Positions 12,597-13,343 of a stretch of 13,343 bases of DNA are shown piece by piece (within the stretch, counting starts at the first letter, position 1; each line of letters starts with the position of its first letter). The translations under genes were made by a program, and so were the position numbers. This DNA is from Rhodobacteraceae bacterium UBA2776 (GTDB lineage Bacteria; Pseudomonadota; Alphaproteobacteria; Rhodobacterales; Rhodobacteraceae). The stretch spans positions 50,937 through 64,279 of the forward strand of contig DEIK01000055.1 in assembly GCA_002352425.1 (NCBI GenBank), given 5' to 3'. The notes beneath the pieces are model-generated. The model saw only the letters and a program-made list of their open reading frames with translations. It was not told the origin of the DNA and did no database searches.

Positions 12597-13343
12597 ATGT
12601 TCAAAGGGTCATTCCCCGCACTGGTTACGCCGTTCAAAGACGGCAAACTGGATATTGATGCGCTCAAACACTTGGTTGAGTGGCATATCGAGCAAGGTTC
12701 AAACGGATTGGTGCCGATGGGCACAACCGGCGAAAGCCCAACCGTGACCCATGCCGAGCATGAACAAGTCATTGAGATCGTCGTCAAAGCTGCGGCTGGT
12801 CGCGTGCCTGTGATTGCTGGTGCCGGATCGAACAACACGGTCGAGGCCGAACGCTACATGGCGTTTGCCCAAAAAATCGGCGCAGATGCAGCGCTGGTGG
12901 TGACGCCCTATTATAACCGTCCAACGCAGGCCGGTATGATCGCGCATTTCACGGCCTTGCATGACAATCATGACCTGCCGATTTTCATCTATAATATTCC
13001 GGCCAGATCCGCCGTGGATATGACGACCGAAACCATGGCAGAGCTGGCCAAACTGCCGCGCATTGTCGGGGTCAAAGACGCCACCGCAGATATGGTGCGT
13101 GTGTCCGAGCAACGTGCCGCTTGTGGTGCGGATTTCATCCAGTTTTCGGCCGAGGACGCGTCGGCGCTTGGGTTCAATGCGCACGGCGGAATTGGCTGCA
13201 TTTCGGTGACGGCCAATGTCGCACCGCGTTTGTGTAGCGAGTTTCAGGCCGCCACGCGGGCGGGTGATTACGCATTGGCGCTGGACTATCAGGACCGCCT
13301 GATGCCACTACACCAAGCTATCTTTACCGAACCCGGTCTGGTC
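12597..13343 (+). CDS. dapA: 4-hydroxy-tetrahydrodipicolinate synthase (3' end outside window)
   Basis: DapA condenses pyruvate with aspartate semialdehyde, the first step committed to diaminopimelate and lysine. The first 249 residues of about 290 are present and the frame is open to the last base. Key residues are visible: Thr44 in MGTTGES (pyruvate carboxylate site), Tyr106 in TPYYNRP, Tyr132 in IYNIPAR, Arg137, and Lys160 in VGVKDAT, which forms the Schiff base. GGIGCISVTANVAP is the usual C-terminal loop region of the barrel. A strong TTAAGGAGA ends seven bases before ATG 12597. The gene diverges from the lytic transglycosylase gene across a 181-base gap. Its product feeds peptidoglycan cross-linking and lysine synthesis. 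Identification is very secure. Confidence 0.97.
   Translation, partial: MFKGSFPALVTPFKDGKLDIDALKHLVEWHIEQGSNGLVPMGTTGESPTVTHAEHEQVIEIVVKAAAGRVPVIAGAGSNNTVEAERYMAFAQKIGADAALVVTPYYNRPTQAGMIAHFTALHDNHDLPIFIYNIPARSAVDMTTETMAELAKLPRIVGVKDATADMVRVSEQRAACGADFIQFSAEDASALGFNAHGGIGCISVTANVAPRLCSEFQAATRAGDYALALDYQDRLMPLHQAIFTEPGLV

Noticed and set aside
12597..12608. Lysine riboswitch upstream of dapA
   Set aside because: The leader is at most about 65 bases from the candidate promoter, far shorter than the lysine aptamer, and I see none of its helical layout.
1..13343. Mobile element, prophage, defence island or CRISPR array
   Set aside because: I saw no direct repeats with spacers, transposase or integrase genes, tRNA-linked attachment sites or sharp composition change; the genes are housekeeping or envelope functions in compact operons.

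Overview
The window looks like ordinary chromosome from an alphaproteobacterium, most likely of the Roseobacter/Rhodobacteraceae group. I base this on the character of the proteins, the moderately GC-rich codon use, and the gene order (a lytic transglycosylase divergent from dapA; ridA followed by gdpD and a COG3146 acyltransferase; mlaA paired with mlaC). This is recognition from memory, not a database search. Thirteen protein genes are supported, two of them cut by the window edges (map on the left, dapA on the right). I see no rRNA, tRNA, CRISPR array, insertion sequence, integrase or phage gene, and no gap over 300 bases without a gene.

Layout. Positions 1-534 hold the C-terminal part of methionine aminopeptidase on the + strand. 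Facing it is a long co-directional minus-strand run, read from about 8936 down to 531. The run opens with a type I secretion ATPase/permease and its HlyD-type adaptor. RidA, a glycerophosphodiester phosphodiesterase and a COG3146 (FemAB/GNAT-like) acyltransferase follow. It ends with a ferredoxin-reductase-type FAD enzyme, RsmD, a HAD phosphatase and a small zinc-ribbon protein. Four junctions in this run overlap as ATGA or TTGA, which points to translational coupling. From 9110 the + strand carries mlaA and mlaC, the outer-membrane lipoprotein and periplasmic shuttle of the Mla phospholipid-transport pathway. A Slt70-like lytic transglycosylase faces mlaC and is itself divergent from dapA.

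How the genes fit together. Half of the window concerns the cell envelope: protein export (type I secretion), outer-membrane lipid asymmetry (MlaA/MlaC), phospholipid headgroup turnover (GDPD) and peptidoglycan turnover (Slt, with dapA feeding diaminopimelate synthesis). The rest is housekeeping (Map, RsmD, DapA, RidA) plus enzymes of unknown substrate.

Novelty. I found no clear undescribed system. The best leads are an orphan type I exporter with neither TolC nor substrate in the window, the RidA-GDPD-acyltransferase operon, a Tat-like signal on MlaC, a small zinc-ribbon protein of unknown function, and a dapA leader that may fold two mutually exclusive hairpins, one covering the ribosome binding site. 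Several start codons needed re-choosing: TTG for the HAD gene with a strong Shine-Dalgarno, and only TTG/GTG starts are available for mlaA.
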